A stretch of 64,000 nucleotides of DNA from Chloroflexota bacterium (GCA_040902225.1 JBBDXT010000007.1:382346-446345), one strand, 5' to 3'; shown: positions 16,674-26,488, counted from the stretch's first letter. The notes: generated by a model not told the origin, from the letters alone. Translations and numbers: made by a program.

Positions 16674-18605
16674 CTAGGCTTCCGGTGGTTGAGGAGCCTC
16701 GTCGAGCGTCGTTCCGCCCGCCGAGAGGCTGATCAGGGCGACCGGCACGGCCACGACCGCGATGGCGAGGTAGGCCAGGAAGACGCTCCAGTTCTCGAGG
16801 TAGATCGCCAGTCCGACGATCACGGCGGTCGGGAGCAGGACGGCAGCGATCATCCAGGCAATCGCCAGGGCGCTCCATTCCACGGCCGGGCGACGCCCGA
16901 AGAAGGCCGCCTCATCGGCACCGATCACGATGTCCCAGCCCTTCATCGTCAGCCACCACAGCACCAGGCCGATGATGGCGACCAACCCAGCCGCCACGAA
17001 GCCGTTGACGACGGCGGGCCAGCCGGCGAACCAGTCGGGGAGTGGCAGGGAGTCGACCCAGCCCAGGATGGCGGCGCCCCATTCGGGGAGGTGATTGCGT
17101 ATGCCCCACAGCGTCGTGGCCAGGGCGACCAGGAAGAGGACGCGGCCGGCCAGCAGCATCGTCACCCGGCGTCCGCGGACCTTCGCCGCCTCCCGCAACT
17201 GCGGTGGGATTCCGTCCGTGATCCCAATGGGGCTGGGCGGGGCGAGGCCTGCCGCGGCGAAGGCGACCGCGCTGACGAACACGGTTCGGTTGCTCCAGTA
17301 GATGGCGTGGTCGAGCAGCGTGCTCCCCACGTTGCGGATCTTGTACGACTCGACCCCCTTCGGCAGCTTGTCCAGCAGCTGCCCGTTCGGCGCCGGGTCG
17401 GCCGATGCCCACAGGTCCAGCCAGCGGAAGCCGGGCATCGCCTTCTGCACGGCCTTGATCTCGCCCTGGATCTCCTCTTCGCCGGCGCGGTCATTGCGTC
17501 TCGCCATGCGGACGAGGAGCACCTGCACCACCAGCACGCCCAGCAGGGCACCCCCGAACCAGGCCAGCGGGGTCTGGGCGTGGGAGACGATCTCGCCCAG
17601 GTCGAACTTGCTGGTGATGACCTCGGCCAGGACGCCCGCACCGTTGTAGCCGGCCACCACCAGCAGGACCGTGGTCAGCGTCGCCAGCCCGAAGAAGGTC
17701 AGCTTTCGGCGCCCGGGGGCCGTCTGCACGAGGTAGAGGGACTTCAGCTTGCGGAATGCCTGCCCAAAGCTGAGGAAGAGATCGATCCGAGCTCGCTTGT
17801 CGGGGTCCCGCTCGGCGTTGCGCCGGATGGCGTGCCAGGACACCGCACTGCCCTGTGAGTGGGCGAGGACGATGACCCGGTCGCACAGTCGATCCATCTC
17901 GACGATGTCGGTGCGCACCTGCTCGGCCATGGCCGCGAATCGCACCGGGCTGCGCACCAAAATCAGCAGGTCGCCGAAGCTGCCCGTCAGGTTCTTGGCG
18001 ATCGCGCGGACGAGGTCCGTGAGGGCAGGGATCGGGATCAGGCTGAAGATCAGCAGCGCCAGGAGGACGGGCGTCACGGCCGATGCCACGATCGCCGCCA
18101 CGAGGGTGATGAAGAATGCCGCGATGGCGTTGAGGACACGCCGCAGCAGGCCCGGGTTCGGCGGAGCGGCGCTTCTGAACCGGTTCTCGAGGCCCGCCCG
18201 CTGGGAGGCGATCAGCCACGGGCCGGCGGAGAAGGCCCAGGTCACCAGCTCGAAAAAGGTCGCCTGCCGGAAGGTGGTGGCCCACCACGATTCGGCGAGC
18301 CGCCACTTCTGCTTGGCAGGCGGCGTTTTGGTCTCATCGCCGATGGTGACCGAGACGTGCGCCTGGCCGCCGATCGGGTGGTCCGGCTCTCCGCCCAGCA
18401 CCTGGCCACCCGAGCGGAGCGTCGCGTCCCGGATCTTGAAGACGGACTTCTCCACCGGCGCCAGCCACTTGCGCAGCCACTCGGTGAGCGCGTCGCCCAT
18501 ATCGGTGACACTGTCGCCCTGGACCTGCTCGCCCATGCCATGGACGAAGAGGATGCCGACGGCGTATGGCTTCTTGGGGGTGCCATTTGCCTGCTCGGGA
18601 TCCAT
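16674..18605 (-). CDS. Polytopic membrane protein with alpha/beta-hydrolase-like motifs
   Basis: This 643-residue protein begins with a hydrolase-like strand and oxyanion motif (ILFVHGMGEQ, residues 18-27). It carries a nucleophile-elbow-like VLAHSQGSAVSW with S250. These soluble elements are interrupted by a helical pair at about 155-195. Further transmembrane segments follow at about 300-370 and 440-630. An esterase or lipase facing the cytoplasm is plausible, but I cannot assign the catalytic acid and histidine or a substrate. A small frame-preserving Asp/Glu-rich tail ends the protein. It is divergent from the M28 peptidase. Confidence 0.6.
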   Translation of the reverse strand: MDPEQANGTPKKPYAVGILFVHGMGEQVQGDSVTDMGDALTEWLRKWLAPVEKSVFKIRDATLRSGGQVLGGEPDHPIGGQAHVSVTIGDETKTPPAKQKWRLAESWWATTFRQATFFELVTWAFSAGPWLIASQRAGLENRFRSAAPPNPGLLRRVLNAIAAFFITLVAAIVASAVTPVLLALLIFSLIPIPALTDLVRAIAKNLTGSFGDLLILVRSPVRFAAMAEQVRTDIVEMDRLCDRVIVLAHSQGSAVSWHAIRRNAERDPDKRARIDLFLSFGQAFRKLKSLYLVQTAPGRRKLTFFGLATLTTVLLVVAGYNGAGVLAEVITSKFDLGEIVSHAQTPLAWFGGALLGVLVVQVLLVRMARRNDRAGEEEIQGEIKAVQKAMPGFRWLDLWASADPAPNGQLLDKLPKGVESYKIRNVGSTLLDHAIYWSNRTVFVSAVAFAAAGLAPPSPIGITDGIPPQLREAAKVRGRRVTMLLAGRVLFLVALATTLWGIRNHLPEWGAAILGWVDSLPLPDWFAGWPAVVNGFVAAGLVAIIGLVLWWLTMKGWDIVIGADEAAFFGRRPAVEWSALAIAWMIAAVLLPTAVIVGLAIYLENWSVFLAYLAIAVVAVPVALISLSAGGTTLDEAPQPPEA

Positions 18606-18698
18606 GGGATGTGCCCTCCGTCACAACCATATGGCGAGGCCAGTGTTGGGCCGATGGTACGCGCGGACGCAAGGCCGGCACCGGGCTAGGCTGTCCCG

Positions 18699-19742
18699 GT
18701 GCTGGGCACCAACGAGCCGACCTACGCCGATCCATCCCCCGAGCTCCTCGCCGCGGCTGCGGGGCTCCGGTCGGACGTGTCGCCGGACCGCCTGCGTGCC
18801 CTCGTCGAGTCGATCCCCGGTCCGCGCAGCCGGCTGCACGCCCCGGCTGCGATGGAACAGGCCGATGCCCTGATCACCGCAGCCTGGCGCACGGCAGGGT
18901 GGACCGTCGAGCGGCAAGAGCTCGACCTTCACGGCGAGTGGGGCGTCAGGGATGAGCCAGCCAGCAGCAAGCCGGGGAAGCGCATCACGTGCTACCCGGA
19001 GCTTCGCGGGGCCAACCTGATCGCGACCCTGGCCGGAGGCGAGACCGACGCCGTCGTGGTCGTCGCCCACCACGACACCGTCTGGAACTCGCCGGGCGCC
19101 GACGACAACGCAGCGGGCGTCGTCATCCTCATGGAGGTCGCTCGGCTGCTGGCCTCGGACACACTGCGACGGACCGTCGTCCTCGCCGCGCCCGATTTCG
19201 AGGAGATCGGCCTCATCGGCTCGCGCGAGCTGGTCCGGCTGCTGCTCGAGCGCCACCGCGTGCGTGCGGCGATTGTCTTCGACCCGATCGGCTACATGGA
19301 CCCGCGGCCGAACGCGCAGCACATCCCGCGGGGCGTCGGGCTGCTCTACCCGCAGCAGCTGGAGCGGCTGCGCGCCCGTGACAATGCGGGCGACGGGGTC
19401 GTGGCGATCCATCGCCGGCGATCGACTGCGCTGGTTCGGGTGTGGGCCGAATGCGCCGCGGCGTCAGTCGGCCGCGACCGGGTGGTGATGCTCCGCGATC
19501 CGTGCGACCTGCCGATTATCGGTCCGCTGCTCAACCTCGTCCCACTGGCGCGCAACTTCTCGCGCAGCGACCATCGGCGCTTCTGGGATGCTCGTCTGCC
19601 GGCGATCCAGGTCACGAACACCGCCAACTTCCGCAATCCGCACTACCACCGAGCCAGCGACAGGCCGGCGACGCTGGATTACGAGACGCTGGCCGACGTC
19701 ACGGTCGCGACGGTGCTCGCCGTCCGACGCCTCGCCGGCTGA
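18699..19742 (+). CDS. M28-family zinc metallopeptidase (aminopeptidase-like)
   Basis: This 347-residue protein contains the dizinc ligands of M28 enzymes: AHHDTVWNSPGADDNAAG, then the general-base motif FEEIG, SDHRRFW and a late HYHRASD. It should release N-terminal amino acids from peptides. No signal peptide is seen, so it is probably cytoplasmic. The start is a GTG six bases after a TAGGCT -10 box, implying leaderless transcription. A small membrane protein gene follows 37 bp downstream with its own -10 box. Confidence 0.87.
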   Translation: MLGTNEPTYADPSPELLAAAAGLRSDVSPDRLRALVESIPGPRSRLHAPAAMEQADALITAAWRTAGWTVERQELDLHGEWGVRDEPASSKPGKRITCYPELRGANLIATLAGGETDAVVVVAHHDTVWNSPGADDNAAGVVILMEVARLLASDTLRRTVVLAAPDFEEIGLIGSRELVRLLLERHRVRAAIVFDPIGYMDPRPNAQHIPRGVGLLYPQQLERLRARDNAGDGVVAIHRRRSTALVRVWAECAAASVGRDRVVMLRDPCDLPIIGPLLNLVPLARNFSRSDHRRFWDARLPAIQVTNTANFRNPHYHRASDRPATLDYETLADVTVATVLAVRRLAG

Positions 19743-19779
19743 ATCGGCGGCGCGGGCTGACTGCTAGACTCCGCGGCCG

Positions 19780-20196
19780 ATGAGCACGCTCTTCGACCCG
19801 TTCAGCCCGATCAACTTCGGCGACCTCTTCACGACGATGTGGGTTGGCGCATTTGTGATCCTGGCCGGCGCGGTCGTCGTATACAACGCCGCTCAGCGCA
19901 TGTACCGTCGCTACCCGGCCATCCTGTCGCTCCACGAATGGATCTTCTGGTCGATCTTCGGGACCTGGCTGGTGGTGCCGCTGCTGGTCGTCATCAATGT
20001 GCCGCTCGCGCTCCTGCTCCTGCTCGTGCTGCCGGGACTCGCGGTCGCGATCTACGCCGCTTTCGTGAAGTTCCCGCCGATCATCGAGGCAGCCAACGTC
20101 GAGATCCGACGCCGGCGATTTGTCCCTCCACCGCGGCGCGAGGTGCGCGACCGCGCCAGGCCGACCCCCGCCGGACGCCGCCGCCGCCACCGCTAG
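19780..20196 (+). CDS. Small membrane protein with basic tail, function unknown
   Basis: This 138-residue protein has two to three hydrophobic segments (TTMWVGAFVILAGAVVVY; WIFWSIFGTWLVVPLLVVI; ALLLLLVLPGLAVAIY) and an Arg/Pro-rich cytoplasmic tail. No family is recognised. A TAGACT -10 box precedes the ATG by nine bases. Confidence 0.6.
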   Translation: MSTLFDPFSPINFGDLFTTMWVGAFVILAGAVVVYNAAQRMYRRYPAILSLHEWIFWSIFGTWLVVPLLVVINVPLALLLLLVLPGLAVAIYAAFVKFPPIIEAANVEIRRRRFVPPPRREVRDRARPTPAGRRRRHR

Positions 20197-20250
20197 GCCG
20201 GACGCCCGAAGGGTCGGACTCCGCGCCCGGGTTTTGTGTCAGCCTTGCTC

Positions 20251-20298
20251 GTGCGGCCGTGCGGCCGTGCGGCCGTGCAGTCGTGCGGCCGTGCTGCA
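20251..20298. repeat. 8-bp tandem repeat (GTGCGGCC), six units
   Basis: Consecutive units read GTGCGGCC three times, then the variants GTGCAGTC, GTGCGGCC and GTGCTGCA. It lies between the convergent membrane-protein gene and arsM. It is a likely slippage-prone locus with no coding role. Confidence 0.85.
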
Positions 20299-20348
20299 CG
20301 AAGCGGCGTGACGCGGTCGCGCCTCGGTCCCGCCCGGCTTTGGCACGC

Positions 20349-21173
20349 TCAGCAGCAGCCTGATCCGCACCCGCAGCCACTCGCCGCGATCGGGAGTTCG
20401 GCCGCGGCCAGCTCCTGCCCGGGCAGGGATGCGCCCTCGGGTTTCGTCGCCCGGATGATGGCCGAGTGCATCCCGTCGGCGACGGGGTGGGTCGGCGTGA
20501 CGGAGACATCGGTCAGGCCGATCTCGCGCAAGCCCGCCGCGAACTCGCCGAACGAGAGCGCCCCGGCGATGCAGCCCACGTAGGACCCGCGCTCGGCCCG
20601 TTGCTCCGGGCTGAGCGTCTCGTCGGCGACGATGTCGCTGATGCCGATCCGCCCGCCGGGCCGCAGCACGCGGGCGATCTCGCGAAAGACCGATGGCTTG
20701 TCGGCCGCCAGGTTGACGACGCAGTTGCTGATCACCACGTCGATGTTCTCGGCTGGGAGCGGGATCGCCTCGATCTGGCCCTTCAGGAACTCGACATTCT
20801 CCGCGCCAGCCTCGGCGGCGTTGCGCTGGGCGAGGGTCAGCATCTCGTCGGTCATGTCCAGGCCGAAGGCTCGGCCGGTGGGACCCACGCGCCTGGCGGA
20901 GAGGAGGACGTCGATGCCGCCGCCCGAACCCAGGTCGAGCACGCGCTCACCCGGATGCAGGTCCGCCACGGCGATCGGGTTGCCGCAGCCCAGTGACGCC
21001 ATCACGGCCGCGCTGGGCAGCTCCTCTCGCTCGAGGGCGGTGTACAGGTCCGGCCCGACGCTTCCATTGGTGCAGCAGGCGTCCCCACAGCAGGCGCTCT
21101 CGCCCTGGGCCAGCACCTGGAGCGCTGACTGCGCGTAGCGCTCGCGCACGGTGTCGTGAATCCGGTCGGTCAT
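20349..21173 (-). CDS. arsM: Arsenite S-adenosylmethionine methyltransferase
   Basis: This 274-residue SAM-dependent enzyme methylates As(III). The SAM-binding motif is VLDLGSGGGIDVL. Thiol ligands are present: a CC-x3-CC cluster at 28-34, LGCGNP at 63, and ISNCVVNL near 150. The C-terminal tail SGCGCGSGCC adds further cysteines, as in many ArsM proteins. It is downstream of arsR by 27 bp on the same strand and is probably co-transcribed and induced by arsenite. No arsB or arsC gene is nearby. Confidence 0.93.
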   Translation of the reverse strand: MTDRIHDTVRERYAQSALQVLAQGESACCGDACCTNGSVGPDLYTALEREELPSAAVMASLGCGNPIAVADLHPGERVLDLGSGGGIDVLLSARRVGPTGRAFGLDMTDEMLTLAQRNAAEAGAENVEFLKGQIEAIPLPAENIDVVISNCVVNLAADKPSVFREIARVLRPGGRIGISDIVADETLSPEQRAERGSYVGCIAGALSFGEFAAGLREIGLTDVSVTPTHPVADGMHSAIIRATKPEGASLPGQELAAAELPIAASGCGCGSGCC

Positions 21174-21200
21174 CGGGTTCTCCTTCGGAGGCGGTTGGGT

Positions 21201-21494
21201 CTAGGCGAGCGGGACGAGCCCGGCCAGGGTGGCGCCGATGCCACTCCAGCGGCGCGCGAAGTCAGGCGCAAGGTCGTAGTAGATGTAGGTGCCGCGACGC
21301 TCGGTGGTGACCACGCCGGCCTCGCGCAGGACCTTCAGGTGGTGGCTGACGGTCGGCTGGCTGACGTCGCAGCACTCGGTGAAGTCGCAGGCGCACACCG
21401 ATCCGGGGGAGGCGGCCAGCTGCCGCAGGATCGAGAGGCGCACGGGGTCGGCGATCGCCTGGAGGAGCTCGACGTCGGGATCTGCTGATTTCAC
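21201..21494 (-). CDS. arsR: ArsR-family arsenic-responsive repressor
   Basis: This 97-residue winged-helix repressor has the recognition helix VSQPTVSHHLKVLREAG and a beta-wing RRGTYIYYDL. Cysteines in CACDFTECCD resemble the As(III)-binding sites of ArsR proteins. I place the start at the GTG at 21494: TATAAT ends six bases upstream and the operator palindrome covers the frame further upstream, so the longer ATG frame from 21551 would run through the promoter. It probably represses itself and arsM and is released by arsenite. Confidence 0.9.
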   Translation of the reverse strand: MKSADPDVELLQAIADPVRLSILRQLAASPGSVCACDFTECCDVSQPTVSHHLKVLREAGVVTTERRGTYIYYDLAPDFARRWSGIGATLAGLVPLA

Positions 21495-21500
21495 GCTGCC

Positions 21501-21524
21501 ATTATATAGACAGCTGTCAATATA
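21501..21524 (-). promoter_or_regulatory. arsR promoter and ArsR operator palindrome
   Basis: TATAAT (minus strand, 21506-21501) is six bases from the GTG start, so the mRNA should be leaderless. A 22-bp palindrome centred on GACAGCTGTC (21503-21524, ten of eleven base pairs matching) overlaps it. Its position fits the autorepression expected of ArsR. No good -35 box is seen at normal spacing. Confidence 0.7.
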
Positions 21525-21613
21525 TGGGGAGTGACGGGGTCCTTTCGCCACGCCATTGCCGCATACTTGCCGACAGGTTGCACCCTGACCTGTTCGAGCA
21601 CAGAGAGGAAGAC

Positions 21614-21706
21614 ATGAGCACTCCGGAGATCATCATCGCCGTCATCGTCATCGTCGTGCTCGGGGGCGCCCTGGCCCTCTGGTCCAGTCGACGACAGAAG
21701 CCGTAG
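21614..21706 (+). CDS. 30-residue single-pass membrane peptide
   Basis: The ATG follows AGAGGAAG at good spacing. The peptide MSTPEIIIAVIVIVVLGG then ALALWSSRRQKP is one transmembrane helix with a basic C-terminal end. It lies on the plus strand, divergent from arsR, and overlaps the end of the minus-strand remnant at 21648-21812. Function unknown. Confidence 0.55.
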   Translation: MSTPEIIIAVIVIVVLGGALALWSSRRQKP

Positions 21707-21812
21707 CCGTCGGAGGTTCCCAATCGGGCCGGGCCACCGGCTGGAAATAGATTGTCAGCAGCTGGCCGGCGAACCGGCCGATGAGCCCGAACAGGGTCGC
21801 CAGGATCGCCAT
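21648..21812 (-). pseudogene. Remnant of a corA-coupled membrane protein gene
   Basis: One base after the corA stop codon an ATG opens MAILATLFGLIGRFAGQLLT, which reads like the N-terminus of a larger membrane protein. After about 22 residues the composition changes to Pro/Arg-rich sequence and the frame stops at 54 residues. The break point falls where the 30-residue peptide gene begins on the other strand. A deletion that removed most of a second cistron is the simplest reading. Confidence 0.4.
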
Positions 21813-21813
21813 C

Positions 21814-22773
21814 TCAGATCCAGCGCCGGAATCGGGCGACGCCCAGGACGAGCACCGCCAGTCCGAGCATGGTGGCCGCCACCAGCCAGAAGTGGTCCGG
21901 GTCGTCGAAGAACGCCAGCTTGAAGTTCATGCCCATCACGCCGGCCACCACCACGGCCGGCAGGAGGACGGCCGAGAGGATGGTCAGCGCCTTCATCACC
22001 TCACCCGAACGCTGGGTGAGGCGGCCAAGGTAGATATCCGAGGAGCCGACCAGCAGCTCGCGGGCGCGTTCGACCCCGGCGATCGTTCGCTCGAGACGAT
22101 CGACCAGGCCGGGCCAGGGCTGCCCGAGCTCATCGTGCAGCTCGAAGTCAGGCCGCGAGAGGGGCCCGAAGGTCTCGCGCTGCGGTACGAGGATGCGGCG
22201 CAGCGTCGCCGCCCGGCGCCTGAGCGCAACGACCCGCTCGAGGAACCCGGCGCGGTCCTTTCCCCGCAGAGCGATCTCGTCGAGCTTGTCCACCTCTGAC
22301 TCGATCTCCTCGACCTGTCGTCGGAAGGAGCCGAGCATCGTGTCAACCAGGCCGCCCATGAAGGATCCGGCGTCCAGCGTGCCCAGGGCCGCCTCATCGG
22401 CGACGTGGGATTCGAACTCGTTCAGCGCCGACACAGGCCGCTCGTGGGCCGTCACGATGAAGTTGCGCCCGGCGACGAGATCGACCGCAGCCGGCTTCTC
22501 GCCGTCGTCGCCCGCCTCGAGGGAGAGGACGGTGAGCAGGATCGCGTCGGGTGCGCGGACGAGCCGCGCCCCTCCGTTTAGCGCCGCCAGGGCGGACATG
22601 ATCGGCTGAGGAAAGGCGAACGCCTGCCGGATCAGCTCGAAGTCTTCCGCGACGGGCCGTTCAACGTCAACCCAGAGGAGCTTGTCGTCGCTCAACTCCT
22701 GAACGGCACGGGAGCTGAGACGGATATCGCGGTCTTCACCGCGTGCGTCGTAGAGGCGCGCACGGATTCCCAT
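21814..22773 (-). CDS. corA: CorA-family magnesium/divalent-cation channel
   Basis: This protein of about 319 residues has a cytoplasmic alpha/beta and long helical domain, then two transmembrane helices with the family GMN selectivity motif (VMGMNFKLAFF). The loop after GMN (DDPDHFW) lacks the usual MPEL but keeps acidic residues. I chose the ATG at 22773 (MGIRARLYDARGEDRD) because the upstream extension is Cys/Arg-rich and unlike the family. It lies 83 bp downstream of clpB on the same strand. A truncated cistron follows. Confidence 0.88.
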   Translation of the reverse strand: MGIRARLYDARGEDRDIRLSSRAVQELSDDKLLWVDVERPVAEDFELIRQAFAFPQPIMSALAALNGGARLVRAPDAILLTVLSLEAGDDGEKPAAVDLVAGRNFIVTAHERPVSALNEFESHVADEAALGTLDAGSFMGGLVDTMLGSFRRQVEEIESEVDKLDEIALRGKDRAGFLERVVALRRRAATLRRILVPQRETFGPLSRPDFELHDELGQPWPGLVDRLERTIAGVERARELLVGSSDIYLGRLTQRSGEVMKALTILSAVLLPAVVVAGVMGMNFKLAFFDDPDHFWLVAATMLGLAVLVLGVARFRRWI

Positions 22774-22856
22774 CCTTGAGAGGATCGCCGCCCGCGCCTG
22801 CCAACCACCGCAGCACGACGCCCGCGGTGCGTTGCAAGTGGCTTGCACGGACGTCG

Positions 22857-25487
22857 CTAGGCGGTAACTGGCTCCGGCAGGGGCTCTACCGCGACCCTCT
22901 CGAAGACAAGCGAACCTTCGCGGACGTCGATCCGGACCGTGTCGCCGGGTGCGAACTCCCCGGCAAGAAGCTGCCTGGCGAGCGGGTTCTCGATCGAGCG
23001 CTGGATGGCGCGGCGCAGCGGCCGAGCGCCGTAGTGCGGGTCGTAGCCTTCACGCGCCACGTGGGCGCGGGCGGCATCGGTCACCTCGAGCGAGATGCGG
23101 GACTCACCGAGACGGCGCTCAACCCCTTCGAGCAGCAGGCCCACGATCTCCTGCAGCTGCGCCTCCCCGAGCGGCTGGAAGACGATGATCTCGTCGATCC
23201 GGTTCAGGAATTCCGGGCGGAAATGGTCGCGCAGGCTGGTGCGCACCTGCTCGGCGGCCGCGGCGAAGGCATCGGGCCCCGACTCGGCAGCCTCGATCAG
23301 CTGAGCCGAGCCGATGTTGCTGGTCATGATCACGACCGTGTTGCGGAAGCTGACGGTCCGGCCCTGGGAATCCGTCAGGCGACCGTCGTCGAGCAACTGG
23401 AGGAGGATGTTGAAGACGTCCGGATGCGCCTTCTCGATCTCGTCGAACAGGACGACCTGGTAGGGCCGACGCCGCACCGCCTCGGTCAGCTGCCCGCCCT
23501 CCTCGTAGCCGACGTAGCCGGGCGGTGCCCCGACCAGGCGCGAGACGGCGAACTTCTCCATGTACTCGCTCATGTCGATCCGCACCATGGCGCTCTCGTC
23601 GTCGAACAGGAACTCGGCCAGCGCCCGAGCCAGCTCGGTCTTGCCGACCCCGGTGGGGCCCAGGAAGATGAATGAGCCGATCGGCCGCTTGGGGTCCTTG
23701 AGACCGGCGCGGGCACGGCGGATGGCGTCGCTGATGGCGATGACCGCCTCGTCCTGCCCGATCAGCCGCTCGTGCAGCCGCTCCTCCATGTGCAGCAGCT
23801 TCTCGGTCTCGCCCTCCACCAGGCGGCTGACCGGGATGCCGGTCCAGCGGCTCACCACCTGGGCGATGTCGTCGGCGTCGACCTCCTCCTTGAGCAGCAG
23901 CGAGCCCGATGACTTCAGCTCGTGCAGGCGCTGCTCCTGCTCCGCGAGTTGCTGTGTGAGCTCGGTGGCACGGCCATATTTGAGCTCGGCTGCGCGCGCG
24001 TAGTCGGCGGCGCGCTCGGCCGCCTCGATCTCCGGGGTGAGCTTCTCGAGCTGCTCGCGCGTCTCGCGGATGGCGGCCACCACCACCTTCTCGCGCTCCC
24101 AGGCGGCCTTCATCGCATCGCCCCGTTCGCGCAGATCGGCCAGCTCCTTCTCCAGCGCCTCCAGGCGTGCCTTCGAGGCGCTGTCCTTCTCCTTGCGCAG
24201 CGCCTCGCGCTCGATCTCCAGCTGCATTCGGCGCCGATCGACCTCGTCCAGCTCGGCCGGCATGGAGTCCATCTCCATCCGCAGCCGGGAGGCCGCCTCG
24301 TCGACCAGGTCGATCGCCTTGTCGGGCAGGAAGCGCTCGCTGATGTACCGATCCGAGAGGACGGCGGCTGCGACGAGCGCCGAGTCGGTGATGCGCACCC
24401 CGTGATGCACCTCGTACCGCTCGCGCAGGCCCCGCAGGATGCTGATGGTGTCCTCCACCGATGGCTGGTCGACGATGATCGGCTGGAAGCGGCGCTCCAG
24501 GGCGGCATCCTTCTCGATGTTCTTGCGGTACTCATCGAGCGTCGTCGCCCCGATGGCGTGCAGCTCGCCGCGCGCCAGCATCGGCTTCAGCATGTTGGCG
24601 GCATCCATCGCGCCCTCGGCGGCCCCTGCCCCCACGACGGTGTGCAGCTCGTCGATGAACAGGATGATCTGACCCTCTGCGACGGCGACCTCCTTGAGGA
24701 CCGCCTTGAGCCGCTCCTCGAACTCGCCGCGGTACTTTGCGCCGGCCACCATGGCGCCCAGGTCCAGCGCCACCACCCGCTTGTCGCGCAACCCCTCGGG
24801 TACGTCGCCGCGCACGATTCGCTGGGCGAGGCCCTCGGCGATCGCCGTCTTGCCGACCCCTGGCTCGCCAATGAGGACCGGGTTGTTCTTGGTGCGGCGG
24901 CTGAGCACCTGGATGACCCGGCGGATCTCCTCGTCACGGCCGATCACCGGGTCGAGCAGGCCTTTACGAGCCGCCTCGGTCAGGTCGCGGCCGTACTTTT
25001 CCAGGGCCTCGTAGGTAGCCTCTGGATTCTCGCTGGTCACTCGCTGGTTGCCTCGAATGCTGGTCAGCGCCTCAAGGACCGATGCGGCCTCGACGCCCAG
25101 CCCGCGGAGCAGCTGCTGGGCCGAGTTGCCGGCGGCATCCTCGATGATGGACAGCAGCAGGTGTTCCGTCGAGACGTATTCGTCGTGCATCCGCTCCGCC
25201 AGCGGATGGGCCGCGGAGAGGATGCGCCGCGCGTCGTTGCCCAGCGTGAGCTGAGCGGTGCCGCTTACCTTGGGCAGCTTGGCGAGCTCGTTGCGAACGG
25301 CGTCGGCGACGGCTGGCGGTTCCTTTCCCATCCGCTCGATGACCGCGGCGACAACGCCGTCCGGCTGGTCGACCAGCGAGAGCAGCAGATGGAGGGCGGT
25401 CAGCTCGGGGTGTCCCTCGCCCTCCGCCAGCTGCTGTGCGGCGGCGATCGCCTCGGTGGCACGCGTGGTGAATCGCTCGGTGCGCAT
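22857..25487 (-). CDS. clpB: ATP-dependent disaggregase ClpB
   Basis: This 876-residue Hsp100 chaperone, working with DnaK/DnaJ, extracts polypeptides from aggregates. It has the N-domain (1-145), AAA-1 with Walker A GEPGVGKT at 207-214, the coiled-coil middle domain (about 400-530, Glu/Lys/Arg-rich), and AAA-2 with GPTGVGKT near 610. No IGF-type ClpP-binding loop is evident. A GGAAGGAAAGG ribosome-binding site lies inside the end of dnaJ; the dnaJ stop overlaps the ATG by one base (TAATG). It is the last chaperone cistron of the hspR operon. Confidence 0.96.
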   Translation of the reverse strand: MRTERFTTRATEAIAAAQQLAEGEGHPELTALHLLLSLVDQPDGVVAAVIERMGKEPPAVADAVRNELAKLPKVSGTAQLTLGNDARRILSAAHPLAERMHDEYVSTEHLLLSIIEDAAGNSAQQLLRGLGVEAASVLEALTSIRGNQRVTSENPEATYEALEKYGRDLTEAARKGLLDPVIGRDEEIRRVIQVLSRRTKNNPVLIGEPGVGKTAIAEGLAQRIVRGDVPEGLRDKRVVALDLGAMVAGAKYRGEFEERLKAVLKEVAVAEGQIILFIDELHTVVGAGAAEGAMDAANMLKPMLARGELHAIGATTLDEYRKNIEKDAALERRFQPIIVDQPSVEDTISILRGLRERYEVHHGVRITDSALVAAAVLSDRYISERFLPDKAIDLVDEAASRLRMEMDSMPAELDEVDRRRMQLEIEREALRKEKDSASKARLEALEKELADLRERGDAMKAAWEREKVVVAAIRETREQLEKLTPEIEAAERAADYARAAELKYGRATELTQQLAEQEQRLHELKSSGSLLLKEEVDADDIAQVVSRWTGIPVSRLVEGETEKLLHMEERLHERLIGQDEAVIAISDAIRRARAGLKDPKRPIGSFIFLGPTGVGKTELARALAEFLFDDESAMVRIDMSEYMEKFAVSRLVGAPPGYVGYEEGGQLTEAVRRRPYQVVLFDEIEKAHPDVFNILLQLLDDGRLTDSQGRTVSFRNTVVIMTSNIGSAQLIEAAESGPDAFAAAAEQVRTSLRDHFRPEFLNRIDEIIVFQPLGEAQLQEIVGLLLEGVERRLGESRISLEVTDAARAHVAREGYDPHYGARPLRRAIQRSIENPLARQLLAGEFAPGDTVRIDVREGSLVFERVAVEPLPEPVTA

Positions 25488-26488
25488 TACTGCACCTTTC
25501 CTTCCTGTCGGGGATCGGCCTGTGGGTGCTTGCCGAGCACCTTCGCCAGCTCGTCGCGAGCCTCCTCGTCAAGTGTTGGCAGCACGACCCTGGTCCTGAC
25601 CACGAGGTCGCCCTTCCCGGAGCCGCTGCGCTTTGGGAGGCCGCGGCCGGGAATATGAATCTCCTGTCCGTTCTGGGTGTTGGGTCGAACCCGGAGCTTG
25701 ACGCTGCCGGCGGGGGTCGGGACCGGCGCCTCAGCGCCAAGCATGGCCTCGGCCAGCGTCAACGGCAGCTCGGTGACGAGGTCGGCGCCGCGTCGCTCGA
25801 ACCGGGGGTCAGGCTTGATGCGGACCGTGATCACCACGTCGCCGGCAGGCCCGCCGTCGGGTGGCTTGAGGGCGCCTCGCAGGCGGATCTTCGCGCCGTC
25901 GCTCACGCCTGCGGGGATTCTTGCCTGCAATCGGCGCCCGTCGACGCTCACCATGCGCTCGGCGCCGCTGGCGACCTCGGCCAGGGTCACCTCTGCGGTG
26001 GCATGCGCCTCCGGCGGCCGGCCGACCGCTCGGGGGGCCGCGGTGCCCCGGTCGCCGAACTCGAAGACCTGATCGAATCCGCCGGGCGTGGAGCGACCCG
26101 CGCCGAACGGCGAGCTCTCGCCGCCAAAGAAGGCGCGGAAGAAGTCGCTGAAGCCGCCCAGGTCCTCCGCGTTGACGCGGCGCGTCTCCCAGCGGACGCC
26201 ACCCGGCGCCCCGCCGAAGCCGGCCCAGTCGGTCGCGCCACCGGGGAAGCCGGCGTTGTCGTAGGCCTGCCAGTTGGCTCCCAGCTCGTCGTATCGGCGG
26301 CGCTGCTCGGGGTCGGACAGGACGGCGTTCGCCTCGTTCGCCTCCTTGAAGCGACGCTCGGCGTCGGCATCGCCAGGGTTCTTGTCGGGATGGAGCTCGC
26401 GTGCCAGACGGCGGTAGGCCTTCTTGATCTCAGCCTGCGTCGCCGTCTTCGGCACGCCAAGGACGGCGTAGTAGTCCTTGTACTCCAT
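25487..26488 (-). CDS. cbpA: DnaJ/CbpA-type co-chaperone
   Basis: This 333-residue protein has an N-terminal J domain with HPD at 33-35, a Gly/Phe-rich linker (about 70-150) and a C-terminal substrate-binding domain. It lacks the CxxCxGxG zinc-finger repeats of DnaJ type I, so it is CbpA-like. It stimulates DnaK ATPase. It sits between lon and clpB and overlaps clpB by one base. Confidence 0.92.
   Translation of the reverse strand: MEYKDYYAVLGVPKTATQAEIKKAYRRLARELHPDKNPGDADAERRFKEANEANAVLSDPEQRRRYDELGANWQAYDNAGFPGGATDWAGFGGAPGGVRWETRRVNAEDLGGFSDFFRAFFGGESSPFGAGRSTPGGFDQVFEFGDRGTAAPRAVGRPPEAHATAEVTLAEVASGAERMVSVDGRRLQARIPAGVSDGAKIRLRGALKPPDGGPAGDVVITVRIKPDPRFERRGADLVTELPLTLAEAMLGAEAPVPTPAGSVKLRVRPNTQNGQEIHIPGRGLPKRSGSGKGDLVVRTRVVLPTLDEEARDELAKVLGKHPQADPRQEGKVQ

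Noticed and set aside
15323-16732. Long open plus-strand frame across purH
   Set aside because: The translation is low-complexity and purH on the other strand accounts for the sequence.
16122-17858. 578-residue open frame antisense to purH and the membrane hydrolase
   Set aside because: It runs across two well-supported minus-strand genes and has no domain.
21501-21551. ArsR start at the ATG at 21551
   Set aside because: It would place the operator palindrome and TATAAT box inside the coding frame; the GTG at 21494 fits the promoter.
23922-25658. 578-residue open frame antisense to clpB and the dnaJ end
   Set aside because: It is explained by codon bias of clpB; no ribosome-binding site or homologous motif.
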